A stretch of 64,000 nt of DNA, taken from NCBI GenBank assembly GCA_017983695.1, contig JAGOAX010000002.1:407557-471556 (forward strand). Reading direction: 5' to 3'. Shown piece after piece: positions 51,092 through 60,458 of this stretch (position 1 is its first letter; the number at the start of each line of letters is the position of its first letter). The notes below the pieces were generated by a model. That model was not told the DNA's origin. It did not search any database and saw nothing but the letters and a program-made list of their open reading frames with translations. The DNA is from Ferruginibacter sp. (GTDB taxonomy: Bacteria; Bacteroidota; Bacteroidia; Chitinophagales; Chitinophagaceae). The translations under genes were made by a program, and so were the position numbers.

Positions 51092-53185
51092 ATGAAAAGA
51101 ATAATAATAGCTGCACTAAGTATTTTGATATTGCAAAATGCCACTGCACAAATTAAAATTGACCGCTCTAAAAAACCGGCAGCAGGCCCGGCCCCGGTAA
51201 TTTCTATAAAAGACCCGGTAATTTTTACCATGCCTAATGGTATGACAGTACTGGTTGTAGAAAATCATAAACTGCCAAAAGTAAGAACCACATTAAGCAT
51301 TGATGCAGGCCCTGTTAAAGAAGGTAAAAAAGCCGGTATTATGGATATGATGGGTGGCATGCTTGGCGAAGGCACTACAACCATGAGCAAAGATAAATTT
51401 GATGAAGCGGTAGATATGATTGGTGCTGATGTAGGTTTATCCTGGTCTGGTGGTTACGCTTCTGCATTAACTAAATATTTTGATAAAGCATTTATGCTGA
51501 TGGCAGATGGATTAAGAAATCCATCTTTTCCACAAGCCTCTTTCGACAAATTAAAATCTCAAACCATAACCGGTTTGAAGTCAAATGAAAAAAGTACCTC
51601 TGCCATTGCCACAAGAGTTTCTATGGCATTAAATTATGGCAAGCAAACTGCTATGGGTGAGTTTACTACAGAAGAATCTGTAAAAGGTTTAAGTTTGGCT
51701 GATGTGCAGGATGCTTATAAAAATTATATCACTCCCTCACGTTCATACTTAACTTTTGTAGGAGATATTACACCTGCTGCTGCAAAAGCATTGGTAACAA
51801 AAGCATTTGGTAACTGGACAGGAAAAAAATTAGATCAGCCTTCTTCAGGCGATGTTACCAACCCCGAAAAAACAGAAATTGATTTTGTAGATCTGCCAAC
51901 GGCTGTACAGGGAGAATTAAGCATGGGCAACCTTATAAAAAACCCTATGAATGGTGCCGATTATCATGCCTTATTATTAGCCAATCAAATTTTGGGTGGT
52001 GGTGCCGACAGTAAATTATTTATGAACCTGAGAGAAAAACACGGCTTTACTTATGGTGCTTATTCCAGTGTGGGCAGCGGCCGTTTTCAAAGTATGTTTA
52101 AAGCAGGTGCAGCTGTGCGTACCGAAAAAGTAGACAGCGCCATAAATGAAATGGTAAAAGAAATTATAAACATGCGGGATGGAAAAATTACGGAAGAAGA
52201 ATTAACCATTGCAAAAGCAAAATATAATGGCTCTTATGCTTTAAGAATGGAAGACCCTGCCACTACAGCAACTTACGCTTCAAATATTCTTATTAATAAT
52301 TTACCAAAAGATTTTTACAAAACTTACCTGCAGAAAATAAACAGTGTAACAATTGATGATATTAAAAGAGTTTCCAACGCTTACTTTAATGAAAGTAATT
52401 CCCGTATTGTAATTGTAGGCAATGGTAAAAAAATATTACCTGGCCTTGCAAAACTGGGTTTCCCTATAAAAAAATATGATAAATATGCTGAGCCTGTAGT
52501 AGATGAAATTAAAGAAGTAAAAGCAGATGAAACAGCTAAAACTTCTGATGGCATATCGGGCTACAGCATTATTGAAGATTATTTAAAAGCAATTGGTGGA
52601 AAAGAAGAAGTGAAAAAAATAAATACCATTATGGCTGATATGAGCCTTGAAATGATGGGAAGGAATTTTACCGGGGTTGATAAACACATGAATCCTAATA
52701 AATCTTTAGCCGAGTTAAAAATGGGGACAATGGTGGTATTTAAAGCCCTGTTTGATGGCACAACAGGTTACCAGCAGCAGGGGCCTGGTAAAAAAGATAT
52801 GACGCCTGAAGAAATAAAAGAACAACAGGATGACAGAGGTGTTATTCCGCAATTATATTACAATACTGCAGATTATAAAACCGAATACCTTGGTAAAGGA
52901 AAAGTTGAAAATGAGGAAACCTACCGTTTAAAAGTAGTAATGCCAAGCGGCCGTACATCTGTACAGCAATATTCAATGAAATCGGGCTTATTATTACAGG
53001 AAGAAACCACCAGTAAACAAGGCGATACTGATATTCCAACTGTTGTTGAATATAAGAACTATCAAAAATTTGGAAGCGTCATGTTTCCAACAGAAGTAAC
53101 CAGGAGTGCAGCCGGGCAGGACCTGGTTTTTAAATTCTCTAACGTAAAATTTAATGAAGGCGTTACAGAAGCCGATTTTAAATAA
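51092..53185 (+). CDS. M16 family peptidase partner fused to a LolA-like domain
   Basis: 697 residues with a signal peptide. The M16 part (about 40-470) lacks HxxEH (the equivalent site is IMDMMGGMLGEG) but keeps the Arg/Tyr-type substrate-binding loop (LREKHGFTYGAYSSVGSG), as in non-catalytic M16B subunits. It begins 30 nt after the catalytic subunit gene. From about residue 485 an extra domain follows (YSIIEDYLKAIGGKEEVKKI, VENEETYRLKVVMPSG, VEYKNYQKFGSVMFPTEV) resembling LolA-like lipoprotein-sorting beta domains. The fusion is unusual in length. Confidence 0.88.
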   Translation: MKRIIIAALSILILQNATAQIKIDRSKKPAAGPAPVISIKDPVIFTMPNGMTVLVVENHKLPKVRTTLSIDAGPVKEGKKAGIMDMMGGMLGEGTTTMSKDKFDEAVDMIGADVGLSWSGGYASALTKYFDKAFMLMADGLRNPSFPQASFDKLKSQTITGLKSNEKSTSAIATRVSMALNYGKQTAMGEFTTEESVKGLSLADVQDAYKNYITPSRSYLTFVGDITPAAAKALVTKAFGNWTGKKLDQPSSGDVTNPEKTEIDFVDLPTAVQGELSMGNLIKNPMNGADYHALLLANQILGGGADSKLFMNLREKHGFTYGAYSSVGSGRFQSMFKAGAAVRTEKVDSAINEMVKEIINMRDGKITEEELTIAKAKYNGSYALRMEDPATTATYASNILINNLPKDFYKTYLQKINSVTIDDIKRVSNAYFNESNSRIVIVGNGKKILPGLAKLGFPIKKYDKYAEPVVDEIKEVKADETAKTSDGISGYSIIEDYLKAIGGKEEVKKINTIMADMSLEMMGRNFTGVDKHMNPNKSLAELKMGTMVVFKALFDGTTGYQQQGPGKKDMTPEEIKEQQDDRGVIPQLYYNTADYKTEYLGKGKVENEETYRLKVVMPSGRTSVQQYSMKSGLLLQEETTSKQGDTDIPTVVEYKNYQKFGSVMFPTEVTRSAAGQDLVFKFSNVKFNEGVTEADFK

Positions 53186-53204
53186 ACTAATTCTTAATTA
53201 TTTT

Positions 53205-53243
53205 AAAACAGCCGCTCAAATACAGAGTGGCTGTTTTATTTTT
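53205..53243 (+). terminator. Rho-independent terminator after the M16 pair
   Basis: AAAACAGCCGCTC (53205-53217) pairs with GAGTGGCTGTTTT (53225-53237), one G-U wobble, loop AAATACA, followed by ATTTTT. Confidence 0.82.
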
Positions 53244-53248
53244 ACAGT

Positions 53249-54190
53249 ATGAGGTTTTTAAAAGCAACAGTAGTTTTATTGGCCACAGTAAGTGTACTTG
53301 CTTTTAGCATTTACCCGCCACCTGTTTACACAAAAGAAGCGCTGGGTAAAAAATTATTCTCCGAAAAAATATTATCGAAAGATTCCACCGTTAGTTGTGC
53401 CAGTTGCCATAAACCAAATTTTGCTTTTGCCGATACAGCAGCTTTTAGTACCGGTATTGAAGGCAAGCTTACCAAACGCAACACGCCTTCTGTTTTAAAT
53501 ATGAAGAACAGGCCGTATTTTTTTTGGGATGGCAGGGCTGCATCGCTGGAAGAACAGGCATTGATGCCTATTCAAAATCCTGATGAAATGGGATTGCCCA
53601 TAGATGAAGCGGTGAACCGATTAAACCAGTCTGCTGAATACAAAACGCTTTTTAAAAAAATATTTAAGCAGGTTCCTACTGCAAAAAATTTAGCTGCTGC
53701 ATTTGCTGCGTATGAAAAAACACTGGAAACTGTTGACAGCAAATTTGATGATTGGAGTAATAATTTAAAAAAACTTACTGCACAGGAAGAAAGAGGCAGG
53801 GAATTATTTGTTGGCGATAAAGCAAAATGCTTTGATTGCCACCGTATGGAAGATTTTACTACAGATGAGTTTAAGAACATAGGATTATACAACGAAAAAG
53901 AATTGAATGATGCCGGCCTATTCAATATCACCAAAAAAGAAACAGATAAAGGAAAGTTTAAAATACCCGGCTTACGTAATATTGGAGTAACTGCACCTTA
54001 TATGCACAATGGAATGTTTAAAACGTTGGAAGAAGTGGTGGAATACTACAACGATCCTCAAAAATTTGTAACCGGCGCAATTAATATTGATGATGTACTT
54101 AAAACACCACTTCATCTTTCTGAAAAAGAGAAAAAAGATCTGGTTGCCTTTTTAAAAACTTTGAGCGATAAAAAGTATCTAAAAAAATAG
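53249..54190 (+). CDS. Di-haem cytochrome c peroxidase / MauG family
   Basis: 313 residues, exported by an N-terminal signal or anchor (LKATVVLLATVSVLAFS). Two c-type haem sites are visible: CASCH (about 51-55) and CFDCH (about 194-198). It also has NRNTPSVLN-like (KRNTPSVLNMKNRPYFFWDGRA), PIQNPDEMG and PYMHNGMFKTLEEVVEYY. It reduces hydrogen peroxide in the periplasm using cytochrome electrons. The terminator T-tract before it overlaps a weak TATTTTTA box 4 nt from its ATG. Confidence 0.93.
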   Translation: MRFLKATVVLLATVSVLAFSIYPPPVYTKEALGKKLFSEKILSKDSTVSCASCHKPNFAFADTAAFSTGIEGKLTKRNTPSVLNMKNRPYFFWDGRAASLEEQALMPIQNPDEMGLPIDEAVNRLNQSAEYKTLFKKIFKQVPTAKNLAAAFAAYEKTLETVDSKFDDWSNNLKKLTAQEERGRELFVGDKAKCFDCHRMEDFTTDEFKNIGLYNEKELNDAGLFNITKKETDKGKFKIPGLRNIGVTAPYMHNGMFKTLEEVVEYYNDPQKFVTGAINIDDVLKTPLHLSEKEKKDLVAFLKTLSDKKYLKK

Positions 54191-54298
54191 TTTTCGCCTG
54201 CGGCGAAAAGAGTTGACACTGAAACACTGAGGCACAGAAAAACACAAATTCAGTGTTTCAGTGCCTCAGTGGCAAAAAAATTTGTGCGAAGCACAAAT
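54191..54298. repeat. Cluster of three hairpins with two mutually exclusive long stems
   Basis: Hairpin 1 is TTTTCGCC-TGC-GGCGAAAA (54191-54209). In the middle, CACTGAAACACTG (54217-54229) pairs with CAGTGTTTCAGTG (54251-54263), 13 bp. Alternatively CACTGAGGCAC (54225-54235) pairs with GTGCCTCAGTG (54261-54271), 11 bp; the stems overlap and exclude each other. Hairpin 3 is ATTTGTGC-GAA-GCACAAAT (54280-54298). Confidence 0.8.
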
Positions 54299-54403
54299 AC
54301 ATTCACTCCATGAAGCAATAAACTACCTTTAACAAAAAATTAGGCACTATATTCGCTTTAACAAAAATGAATTAATTTTATTTGCTAATAAACTAATAAA
54401 AAC

Positions 54404-55102
54404 ATGGAAGCAGTAAAACCTAAAATATTACTTTGCGAAGATGACACCAACCTTGGCATGGTACTTAAGAATTACCTGGAATTAAACGATTACGATGTAA
54501 CACTGGAAAGAGACGGAAGATTGGGCTTAGCTGCTTTTCAAAGAGAAAAATTCGACATCTGCCTGCTGGATGTAATGATGCCGAATATGGATGGCTTTAC
54601 ATTGGGTGAAGAAATAAGGGATGTAAATCCTGATGTGCCTTTATTCTTTTTAAGTGCTAAAACCATGAAGGATGATATTATACAAGGCTATAAATTAGGT
54701 GCCGATGATTATATCACCAAACCTTTTGACAGCGAAGTGTTGCTGCACAAGATAAAAGCCATTTTAAAACGTAATGAAGAAATGCACCGGGAAGAGGTAA
54801 ATGCCGAATTTGATTTGGGTAATTACCATTTTAACCCACGTTTACGTGAACTTACCATTGCCGGTAAGGTGCAGGTGTTATCGCCAAAAGAAAATGAATT
54901 GCTTAAAATGCTGAGCGAATACAAAAATGATTTGCTGAGCCGTGAAATTGCATTGAAAAAAATATGGGGCAGCGATACTTATTTTAACGGCCGCAGTATG
55001 GATGTATATATTGCAAAACTGCGTAAGTATTTAAAAGAAGATGCTGCCATAGAAATTGTAAATATCCATGGCAATGGTTTCAGGCTGGTAGTTGCAGAAT
55101 AA
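54404..55102 (+). CDS. OmpR/PhoB-family response regulator
   Basis: 232 residues. The receiver has CEDD, phosphoacceptor Asp56 (LLDVMMPNMDG), LSAKTMKDD and TKPFDSE. The C-terminal winged helix spans about 135-230 (YHFNPRLRELTI, LSPKENELLKML, DVYIAKLRKYLKED). No histidine kinase is adjacent, so it is an orphan in this window; the sequence resembles RprY-type regulators of Bacteroidetes. It is followed by a strong terminator. Confidence 0.93.
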   Translation: MEAVKPKILLCEDDTNLGMVLKNYLELNDYDVTLERDGRLGLAAFQREKFDICLLDVMMPNMDGFTLGEEIRDVNPDVPLFFLSAKTMKDDIIQGYKLGADDYITKPFDSEVLLHKIKAILKRNEEMHREEVNAEFDLGNYHFNPRLRELTIAGKVQVLSPKENELLKMLSEYKNDLLSREIALKKIWGSDTYFNGRSMDVYIAKLRKYLKEDAAIEIVNIHGNGFRLVVAE

Positions 55103-55138
55103 ATATGCCCCATGCCCTGAAGAGGTGAAATAATTATA

Positions 55139-55169
55139 AAGCTGTTCGTATACCGAACAGCTTTTTTTA
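55139..55169 (+). terminator. Rho-independent terminator of the OmpR-type regulator gene
   Basis: AAGCTGTTCG (55139-55148) pairs with CGAACAGCTT (55154-55163), loop TATAC, then a T-run whose end overlaps the stop codon of convergent ruvB. Confidence 0.88.
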
Positions 55170-56189
55170 TGAAAACAATGTGTTTGAAGAATTATTAGGT
55201 TGTGTTTTTCCCAAATGCTTGTAAGCTTTTTCTGTAGCCTCCCTTCCCCTGGCAGTACGTTGTAAAAAACCTTCCTGTATTAAAAATGGTTCATACACTT
55301 CTTCCAATGTACCGGCTTCTTCGCCAACAGCAGTGGCAATGGTGGTAATACCTACCGGGCCTCCCTTAAATTTTTCTATAATGGTCGATAAGATACGATT
55401 GTCCATTTCATCCAGCCCGTAAGCATCTACATTTAATGCTTTAAGCGAATGTTCGGTAATGCCTAAATCAATAACACCGTTGCCAATTACCTGTGCAAAA
55501 TCCCTTACCCTTCTTAATAAGCCATTGGCAATACGTGGTGTGCCACGGCTGCGGCCCGATATTTCTGCAGCAGCATCGCTGGTAATTTTTGTACCTAAAA
55601 TTTTTGATGAACGGAGAATAATATTCTTCAGTGTCGTGGCATCATAATATTCCAGCCTCGATTTTATACCAAACCTGCTTAATAGCGGCGCTGTTAATAA
55701 ACCGCTTCGGGTGGTTGCGCCAATTAAAGTAAACGGATTTAAATTCAGTTGTACACTTCTTGCATTGGGGCCACTATCAATCATAATATCAATACGGTAA
55801 TCTTCCATAGCAGCATACAGGTATTCTTCCACAACGGTACTCAACCGGTGTATCTCATCTATAAACAACACATCGTACGGTTCTAAATTAGTAAGCAGGC
55901 CTGCAAGGTCGCCAGGCTTCTCAATAACCGGGCCGCTGGTTTCTTTTATGCTTACGCCCAACTCATTGGCAACAATGCGGCTTAAAGTTGTTTTACCCAA
56001 ACCGGGTGGGCCATGAAATAAAATATGGTCCAATGCCTCACCCCTAAGCTTTGCAGCTTTTATAAAAATGGTAATGTTTTCTATAATCTGTGGCTGCCCG
56101 CTAAAATCATCAATCACCGATGGCCGGATAGTGTTTTCAAATTCCTTATCTGCAAATGCGGTTTCTTTATTTAAATTTGGATTAGCCAT
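55167..56189 (-). CDS. ruvB: RuvB, Holliday junction branch-migration ATPase
   Basis: A AAA+ hexamer motor that with RuvA moves Holliday junctions. 340 residues from the ATG at 56189 (MANPNLN); an ATG two codons upstream is possible. It has [19 protein letters not shown], Walker [12 protein letters not shown], Walker [45 protein letters not shown] and a winged-helix C-terminus with [13 protein letters not shown]. ruvA and ruvC are not in the window. Confidence 0.97.
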   Translation of the reverse strand: MANPNLNKETAFADKEFENTIRPSVIDDFSGQPQIIENITIFIKAAKLRGEALDHILFHGPPGLGKTTLSRIVANELGVSIKETSGPVIEKPGDLAGLLTNLEPYDVLFIDEIHRLSTVVEEYLYAAMEDYRIDIMIDSGPNARSVQLNLNPFTLIGATTRSGLLTAPLLSRFGIKSRLEYYDATTLKNIILRSSKILGTKITSDAAAEISGRSRGTPRIANGLLRRVRDFAQVIGNGVIDLGITEHSLKALNVDAYGLDEMDNRILSTIIEKFKGGPVGITTIATAVGEEAGTLEEVYEPFLIQEGFLQRTARGREATEKAYKHLGKTQPNNSSNTLFS

Positions 56190-56245
56190 GAACAATTTTT
56201 TATCACTTTTGTAAAACTAATCATTAATCAGCAAAATTTATTTTT

Positions 56246-56896
56246 ATGAAAATAGGAATTATTGGAAGTGGTGATGTTGGCCGTGTGCTTGGCGCCGGAT
56301 TTATTAAAGAAGGACACGAAGTGATGTTAGGCACAAGAGACATTAATAAAGAAACTGTGGTAAACTGGCTGGCCAATAACCCAAACTCACAAGTGGGATC
56401 GTTTGCAGATGCAGCAGCATTTGGGGAGTTTATTGTATTGGCAACTGCCGGCGATATTACCGAAGCCGTAATAGAAAGTGCAGGCATTACAAATTTTGGC
56501 AGTAAAATAGTAATAGATGCCACCAACCCCATCAGCCATACAAAGCCACTGGTTAATGGTGTACTGCAATTTTTTAATACAGCAGCCGGATCGTTGATGG
56601 AGCATTTACAAAACCTGGTGCCCAATGCAAAATTTGTAAAAGCTTTTAACAGTGTGGGCAATGCATTAATGTACAAACCCGATTTACCCGGCGGTAAACC
56701 CACCATGTTTATTTGTGGCAATGATGACCTGGCAAAAAAAACAGTTACAGAAATTTTAGATGCTTTTGGATGGGAAACAGAAGATATGGGACAGGCCAAT
56801 GCAGCAGGAGTAATAGAAGCACTTTGTATTTTGTGGTGCATCCCCGGTTTTTTACGCAACGACTGGATGCATGCCTTTAAACTGCTGAAAAAATAA
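56246..56896 (+). CDS. NADP/F420-dependent oxidoreductase-like protein
   Basis: 216 residues with an N-terminal Rossmann motif (IGIIGSGDVGRVLGAGF) and dinucleotide-binding loop (MLGTRD), followed by VLATAGD and VIDATNPI. It resembles the NADP oxidoreductase, coenzyme F420-dependent family, whose bacterial members usually use NAD(P) only. The substrate is unknown. It is divergent from ruvB with about 56 nt between starts, and has a bidirectional terminator downstream. Confidence 0.85.
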   Translation: MKIGIIGSGDVGRVLGAGFIKEGHEVMLGTRDINKETVVNWLANNPNSQVGSFADAAAFGEFIVLATAGDITEAVIESAGITNFGSKIVIDATNPISHTKPLVNGVLQFFNTAAGSLMEHLQNLVPNAKFVKAFNSVGNALMYKPDLPGGKPTMFICGNDDLAKKTVTEILDAFGWETEDMGQANAAGVIEALCILWCIPGFLRNDWMHAFKLLKK

Positions 56897-56903
56897 TTAC
56901 AAT

Positions 56904-56940
56904 AAAAAACCCCCGCAAAAACGGGGGCCTTTTATTTTTA
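56904..56940. terminator. Bidirectional terminator between convergent genes
   Basis: CCCCCG (56910-56915) pairs with CGGGGG (56922-56927), loop CAAAAA. An A-run lies before it and CCTTTTATTTTT after it, so it can stop transcription from both sides. Confidence 0.85.
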
Positions 56941-56955
56941 TCATGCTTGAAAAAA

Positions 56956-58257
56956 TTATTTCGCTTTTACATTTACTGCAACCCTGCGGTTTTGTGCTCT
57001 TCCTTCTTCAGTTGCATTATCAGCGATCGGGTGTTCGGGGCCATAGCCTTTAGCACCGGCAATTGAAGCTGCTGCTGCACCTAACTTTTGCAACATGCTA
57101 ACTACCGCCTCTGCTCTTTTTTGAGATAAAGCCACATTTCCTGCAGCGCTACCCGTGTTATCAGTATATCCGCCTAATTTAAATTGTGCAGTTGGATAAG
57201 CTTTGCTGATAGCAACCATATTCTTCAACTGTACCATCGACTCATCTGTAATTACTGAGCTTCCTGTTTTAAATCTTACGTTGGTAAATTCAAACCAGTT
57301 GCCTTTTACGGTATCAATAACCGAACCAGAGTTAGATAAAAATTTATACAATTTATTTTCGGTTGAGTTTTCGCCAACCTCAAGTTTACCGGCACCATTT
57401 GGTAAATCGATGGTTACAGTATTGCCCAGGTTGTAATTAAATTCGCCTGTTAATGAATCTAATTTACCAACGCTGGTAACAACAGCATCTTTTACATCAC
57501 CTGCCACCTGCTCAGTTTTTGAGTGTAATGAATCTGCACCATCAGGCATTACTTCTGTAGTGTTATTGCAGCCATTCCCAAACAAATAAAATGCACCCAT
57601 TGCTGCAAGTGCCAATAAAAGCAGGGGTAATAAAATGCGTAAGCCACTTCCTTTATTTTCTACTGTCTCATTTGCATAATGCGTTGCAGTAGCTTTAGTG
57701 CTGCTGCTGATATCACTTACTTTACCACCAAAATTTCCTAGTACACTGCTAAGATTTAAACCAGCAGGTATTGCAGCAGCAATATTATCTTTCTGGCTGC
57801 TTAGTAACGAAGCGATACCACTTGCCCCGTTACCTGCCGAATGCTTGCCTAATAAGCCTAAAACAGCAGGAACTGCCATGCTTAATAAAGAAGAAGCTGA
57901 AGATGATTTAACACCTGCAAAATTTGAAATAAGGTTTGTAACAGTATTTGAATTGCCGCCAAATAAACCACTTAATAAGTTAGCACCTTTATTCAATAAC
58001 CCGCCATTATCATTACCAAAAAAACCACCCAGGTTGTTTAAAATGCCTGAGCTGTGATTTTCTTCAACCATATCCGCTACCGTACCTGCCCCTTCGTGTG
58101 TAGCAGTTTTATTTACAAGGCTGCTTAAAACCGTTGGCAATATACCACTGATGGCTTTAGTTACCCCGGCTTCGCTTTCGCCTAAATATGCACCTGCTTT
58201 ATTTACCAATTCGTTGGTGAACAGGCCTTTTGCTGCATCAATAAGATTAAATGACAT
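56956..58257 (-). CDS. DUF937 domain fused to a membrane segment and OmpA C-terminal domain
   Basis: 433 residues. Residues 1-180 are a DUF937 domain (helical, Gly/Ser/Leu-rich, similar to YidB-like proteins). There is one membrane helix at about 206-226 (LRILLPLLLLALAAMGAFYL). A linker is followed by an OmpA/MotB peptidoglycan-binding domain (about 320-433) with GGYTDNTGSAAGN, LSQKRAEAVVSML and EEGRAQNRRV. There is no N-terminal signal peptide, so DUF937 should lie in the cytoplasm and OmpA in the periplasm. It could couple an intracellular function to the cell wall. Confidence 0.88.
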   Translation of the reverse strand: MSFNLIDAAKGLFTNELVNKAGAYLGESEAGVTKAISGILPTVLSSLVNKTATHEGAGTVADMVEENHSSGILNNLGGFFGNDNGGLLNKGANLLSGLFGGNSNTVTNLISNFAGVKSSSASSLLSMAVPAVLGLLGKHSAGNGASGIASLLSSQKDNIAAAIPAGLNLSSVLGNFGGKVSDISSSTKATATHYANETVENKGSGLRILLPLLLLALAAMGAFYLFGNGCNNTTEVMPDGADSLHSKTEQVAGDVKDAVVTSVGKLDSLTGEFNYNLGNTVTIDLPNGAGKLEVGENSTENKLYKFLSNSGSVIDTVKGNWFEFTNVRFKTGSSVITDESMVQLKNMVAISKAYPTAQFKLGGYTDNTGSAAGNVALSQKRAEAVVSMLQKLGAAAASIAGAKGYGPEHPIADNATEEGRAQNRRVAVNVKAK

Positions 58258-58437
58258 GCTGATCGTTTTTAGATTTTTAGTTAATATTCCTTAGATTGGA
58301 TTATACTAAAAAGGGTTGTATAAGTCTGAAAAAATATTAACAAATCCATGCGCAGGGTACAGTTTATTTATACCAACCTCCCAAACCACCATTTCGCCAT
58401 TAATCAAATGGCACCGTAATTTCACTATATTGTAGCA

Positions 58438-58445
58438 TAGTTTTG
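58438..58445 (+). promoter_or_regulatory. -7 box of the LytS-type kinase gene (leaderless type)
   Basis: TAGTTTTG, CAGC, ATG: a perfect TAnnTTTG placed 4 nt before the start codon. Confidence 0.65.
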
Positions 58446-58449
58446 CAGC

Positions 58450-59673
58450 ATGGGTAAGGTTAATATCAGATATTGGTTGTGCCAGATTTTGGGCTGGGGC
58501 ATATATGGGCTTACATTGGTTTATTTTACGCTGGTGGTGTTCAGGGAGCAGTTTGCACAGCATGGCGGAGAGAATGAATACCTGGTAAGCCTTGTTATTT
58601 TCTTATTGGCCGGTATGCTGTCTACCCATCTTTTACGAACCATCGTAAAAAAAACGCACTGGCTTAAATTTTCCTTTAATAAATTTTTAGTGTTGTTTAT
58701 TATTGGCATTGTAGGTGCCGCCTTACTGCAATCTTATGGCGGTAATGCAATAGAACATAATACTCCTTACTCTTTCGATAATTATATCAAAAAATTTAAA
58801 TTAGCCAAAGCCCAAAAAGCCGAAGCAGATGCAGGGCTTAATAAAATATCTTATTACAGCAATGCGCCTTTAAAAGATTCTGTAAGCCTTAAAACTATAT
58901 CGGATATTAAAAAAAATACCGGCTGGCACAGGGATAATAAAGGAGAATGGAAATACGAAGATAAAACAGAACTCATTGGCATTTATCAAAACATTTTATT
59001 GATTGCCCTCTGGTTTTTGATCTACATCGTTTATCATTATGTTGAAAAAAACCGTAAAGATCAGCTGGACCGGCTGAAATTAGAAAGCACGGTGAAGGAG
59101 CTGGAATTAAAAACCATCAAATCGCATATCAATCCGCACTTCATCTTTAATTCTTTAAACAGTATAAGGGCATTGGTAGATGAAAACCCCGAACGGGCAA
59201 GAAAAGCAATTACCGAACTGAGCAATATTTTACGCAGCAGTATGCAGGCCGAAAAATCAGAAACGGTTACTTTGCAAAGAGAATTAAATATTGTAGAAGA
59301 TTACCTTGCACTGGAGCACATGCGTTTTGAAGAAAGACTGAAAGTGGAAATGGATATTGATCCCGATACGCTTAATCACCAGGTGCCGCCAATGATGTTG
59401 CAAACCCTGGTAGAAAATTCTATAAAACATGGTATAAGCAAACTGGTACATGGTGGCGTGGTACGCATTGTTGCCGATTTTAAAGAAGACCACCTGGAAT
59501 TGCTGGTACAAAACACCGGCCAGTTAAACCTGAATATTAATGGTGATGGGTTTGGTATTAAAAGTACGCAGGACCGACTTAACCTGATGTACCAGGGTAA
59601 AGCTACCTTTGCGATAAGAAATATGGGTACCAATATGGTAGAATCTAAAGTAACCATGCCGGTTGTTATTTAA
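58450..59673 (+). CDS. LytS-type sensor histidine kinase
   Basis: 407 residues. The N-terminal half has about four membrane helices (10-30, 45-63, 78-95, and 180-195), and a periplasmic-type loop lies between the last two. The His_kinase domain has the phosphoacceptor in INPHFIFNSLN (His230), preceded by a coiled coil. The HATPase region has LVENSIKHGIS and GDGFGIKSTQDRLN. It starts 4 nt after a -7 box. The LytTR regulator follows 24 nt downstream, so they form one two-component system. Confidence 0.93.
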   Translation: MGKVNIRYWLCQILGWGIYGLTLVYFTLVVFREQFAQHGGENEYLVSLVIFLLAGMLSTHLLRTIVKKTHWLKFSFNKFLVLFIIGIVGAALLQSYGGNAIEHNTPYSFDNYIKKFKLAKAQKAEADAGLNKISYYSNAPLKDSVSLKTISDIKKNTGWHRDNKGEWKYEDKTELIGIYQNILLIALWFLIYIVYHYVEKNRKDQLDRLKLESTVKELELKTIKSHINPHFIFNSLNSIRALVDENPERARKAITELSNILRSSMQAEKSETVTLQRELNIVEDYLALEHMRFEERLKVEMDIDPDTLNHQVPPMMLQTLVENSIKHGISKLVHGGVVRIVADFKEDHLELLVQNTGQLNLNINGDGFGIKSTQDRLNLMYQGKATFAIRNMGTNMVESKVTMPVVI

Positions 59674-59696
59674 AAAATTCAATAAAACATACCAAT

Positions 59697-60428
59697 ATGC
59701 AAAAAGCTGTGATTATTGATGATGAACGTTTGGCAAGAAATGAATTGAAAAAACTGTTACTCGATTTTCCGGAAATAGAAGTAATTGGCGAAGCTGCCAA
59801 CGCAGCAGAAGGATTAGAGAAAATTGAGAACCTTTCTCCCGATCTTATTTTTCTGGATATACAGATGCCCGGTAAAACCGGTTTTGATATGCTTACCGAA
59901 CTTGAAAGGGCACCACATGTAATTTTTACCACGGCTTATGATGAGTATGCACTAAAAGCATTTGAAGTAAATGCACTCGATTATTTAATGAAGCCGGTAG
60001 AACCTAAACGCCTGGCCGATGCCTTGCAAAAATTACACCAGGCCGAAGAAAAAGAAATGGCCGCTACAATGGCGGGCATTAACCGTGGCATGCTTACAGA
60101 AGCCGACCAGGTTTTTGTAAAAGACGGCGAACGCTGCTGGTTTGTAAAACTGGGCGAAGTACGTTTGTTTGAAAGTGTGGGCAATTATGCCAAAGTTTTT
60201 TTTGGCGCCAATAAACCCCTCATTTTAAAATCATTAAATGCACTGGAAGAAAGGCTGGATGAAAAAGTTTTCTTTCGTGCCAACCGCAAGCATATTGTAA
60301 ACCTGCGCATGATTGAAAAAATAGAGCCTTACTTTAATGGCGGTTTATTACTGGAACTGCAGGGTGGCGAAAAAATAGAAGTTAGCCGCAGGCAGGCGGT
60401 AAAGTTTAAAGAGATGATGAGCCTTTGA
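59697..60428 (+). CDS. LytTR-family response regulator
   Basis: 243 residues. The receiver has IDDE, phosphoacceptor Asp54 (FLDIQMPGKTG), TTAYDEY and MKPVEP. The LytTR DNA-binding domain spans about 138-240 (VFVKDGERCWFVKLGEVRL, FFRANRKHIVNL, GEKIEVSRRQAVKFK). It is the cognate partner of the LytS-type kinase 24 nt upstream. The M28 peptidase gene begins 31 nt downstream and may be in the same operon. Confidence 0.95.
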   Translation: MQKAVIIDDERLARNELKKLLLDFPEIEVIGEAANAAEGLEKIENLSPDLIFLDIQMPGKTGFDMLTELERAPHVIFTTAYDEYALKAFEVNALDYLMKPVEPKRLADALQKLHQAEEKEMAATMAGINRGMLTEADQVFVKDGERCWFVKLGEVRLFESVGNYAKVFFGANKPLILKSLNALEERLDEKVFFRANRKHIVNLRMIEKIEPYFNGGLLLELQGGEKIEVSRRQAVKFKEMMSL

Positions 60429-60458
60429 TAATTAATAATGAATAATTAAAAATTAATA

